The notes under the pieces were generated by a model. The model was not told the origin of the DNA and ran no database searches. It saw nothing but the letters and a program-made list of their open reading frames with translations. Below, piece after piece: positions 63,236 through 64,000 of a stretch of DNA of 64,000 nucleotides. Numbering within the stretch: position 1 is the first letter of the stretch; each line of letters begins with the position of its first letter. The position numbers were made by a program, and so were the translations under genes. Location: assembly GCA_026413255.1 (NCBI GenBank), contig JAOCZO010000001.1:186001-250000 (forward strand). Reading direction: 5' to 3'. The DNA is from Fereydounia khargensis. Its lineage: Eukaryota > Basidiomycota > Ustilaginomycetes > Urocystidales > Fereydouniaceae.

Positions 63236-64000
63236 ACCCAACCCGAGTTCCGCTTCCGCCCTGTCCGTTTGTAGTTGAGACACAAAACCGAATTCAGAAC
63301 CAGAATCATACCTATACTGTAACTTGGTGCTGATCCGTGCTGTGCATTGTTGTAAACTGCGTACGTTTTACTGAGACTGTACTGTACTGTGCGGTAAGCC
63401 ACAACGCCTCCCCGCACCTGCAGTTGAGTGTGTGAGCCAAGTCGTGTCAGGCGCCCCCAAAAAATGCGGGAACGCGAAGAAAACTGTTCAAGTTCCGCCG
63501 AGCTTGGCTCCATACCGGAAGGACTCTCTCACATAAAGGCAAAGCAGGCTGGCCCCACGACTTGATAGTTTTTCCGTGCAACACCATGCCTGGCTATGCA
63601 CCCAATGCGATCCATGGACGGAGCTCCGCAGTCTAAAAGCAAAGCCTCTCCCCCATTGATGCATGCGGGGTCCCCAAGCGGGCCCCAGTATCGCTGACTC
63701 GGCGGAGCCAATGGCGAGCAAGTCAAGCTGGCCGGCCACCAATAGAAACAAAGGCACGAAAGAGATTGTACAACAGGCGATTGGATAGATTTGGTTTGCA
63801 AGGTGACTTGAATTTAGCGGTGATGTGATGTAGTGGATGCTTTGGTTTTACATTGTTATGCTGCGGTGACAACTTTTGGAAGAGAAGAGAGAAAGAGGGA
63901 AAAGAGTGGGGGTAACATGCAGAGGCAAAAAGGTACCTAAAGCGATAAAAAGTGGCGAATAGAGTGAGTCACCTGCCTCGAGGGTCAGCGTCGCAACCAA
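63236..64000. other. 3' flank of FBA1 to window end
   Basis: FBA1 3' UTR followed by unassigned sequence. (ACTGT)-type repeats near 63374-63390. No coding region supported; the next gene probably lies beyond the window. Confidence 0.5.

Overview
The window is nuclear DNA of a basidiomycete yeast or filamentous fungus. It most likely comes from a smut (Ustilaginomycotina, Ustilago/Sporisorium-like). That placement is inferred from compact GC-rich genes with few short GT-AG introns (about 60-110 nt), very long Ser/Gln/Ala-rich disordered regions in regulatory proteins, and a LysM secreted protein. No database search was possible. I support 22 protein-coding genes and one tRNA gene, and reconstructed the splice junctions by hand from reading frame and consensus sites.

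Left part (1-24 kb): a 5'-truncated giant arrestin-fold protein; an unusually long (about 5 kb) gene-poor stretch; a Gln-rich putative regulator; adenylate kinase; the APC/C subunit Cdc27/APC3; a two-LysM secreted protein; and an unrecognised 248-aa protein. Middle part (24-44.5 kb): mitochondrial release factor MRF1; a bHLH factor with a long loop and a Cys/His-rich tail; tRNA-His(GTG); AP-1 gamma-adaptin; a HOS2-type histone deacetylase; an SLC35F6-like transporter; the Rsp5/NEDD4 ubiquitin ligase; a spliced secretory-pathway membrane protein; a gene that joins a Mzm1-type LYR factor to mitochondrial ribosomal protein bL31m; and a 79-aa small membrane-type protein. Right part (45-64 kb): an ERI1-like SAP/3'-exonuclease; the splicing factor SLT11/ECM2 (RBM22); the WD40 protein CMR1; a 1202-aa disordered protein with a C-terminal membrane segment; an unrecognised three-exon gene; peroxisomal uricase; glycolipid transfer protein; and class II fructose-bisphosphate aldolase.

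Most genes are unrelated housekeeping functions, as expected of a eukaryotic chromosome arm, and there is no operon-like logic. Some functional links do exist. An arrestin-type adaptor and its usual ligase Rsp5 are both present. Several mitochondrial biogenesis genes occur (MRF1 and the Mzm1-bL31m fusion). Membrane-traffic and lipid-transfer genes also occur (AP-1 gamma, GLTP).

The most unusual items are the in-frame Mzm1-bL31m fusion, the ATG-free 142-codon open extension of the Gln-rich regulator, pentanucleotide arrays in intergenic DNA (including eight CCAAT boxes upstream of adenylate kinase), and a recurrent intergenic palindrome, TACAGTACTGTA. I saw no transposon, virus-like element, CRISPR or rRNA.
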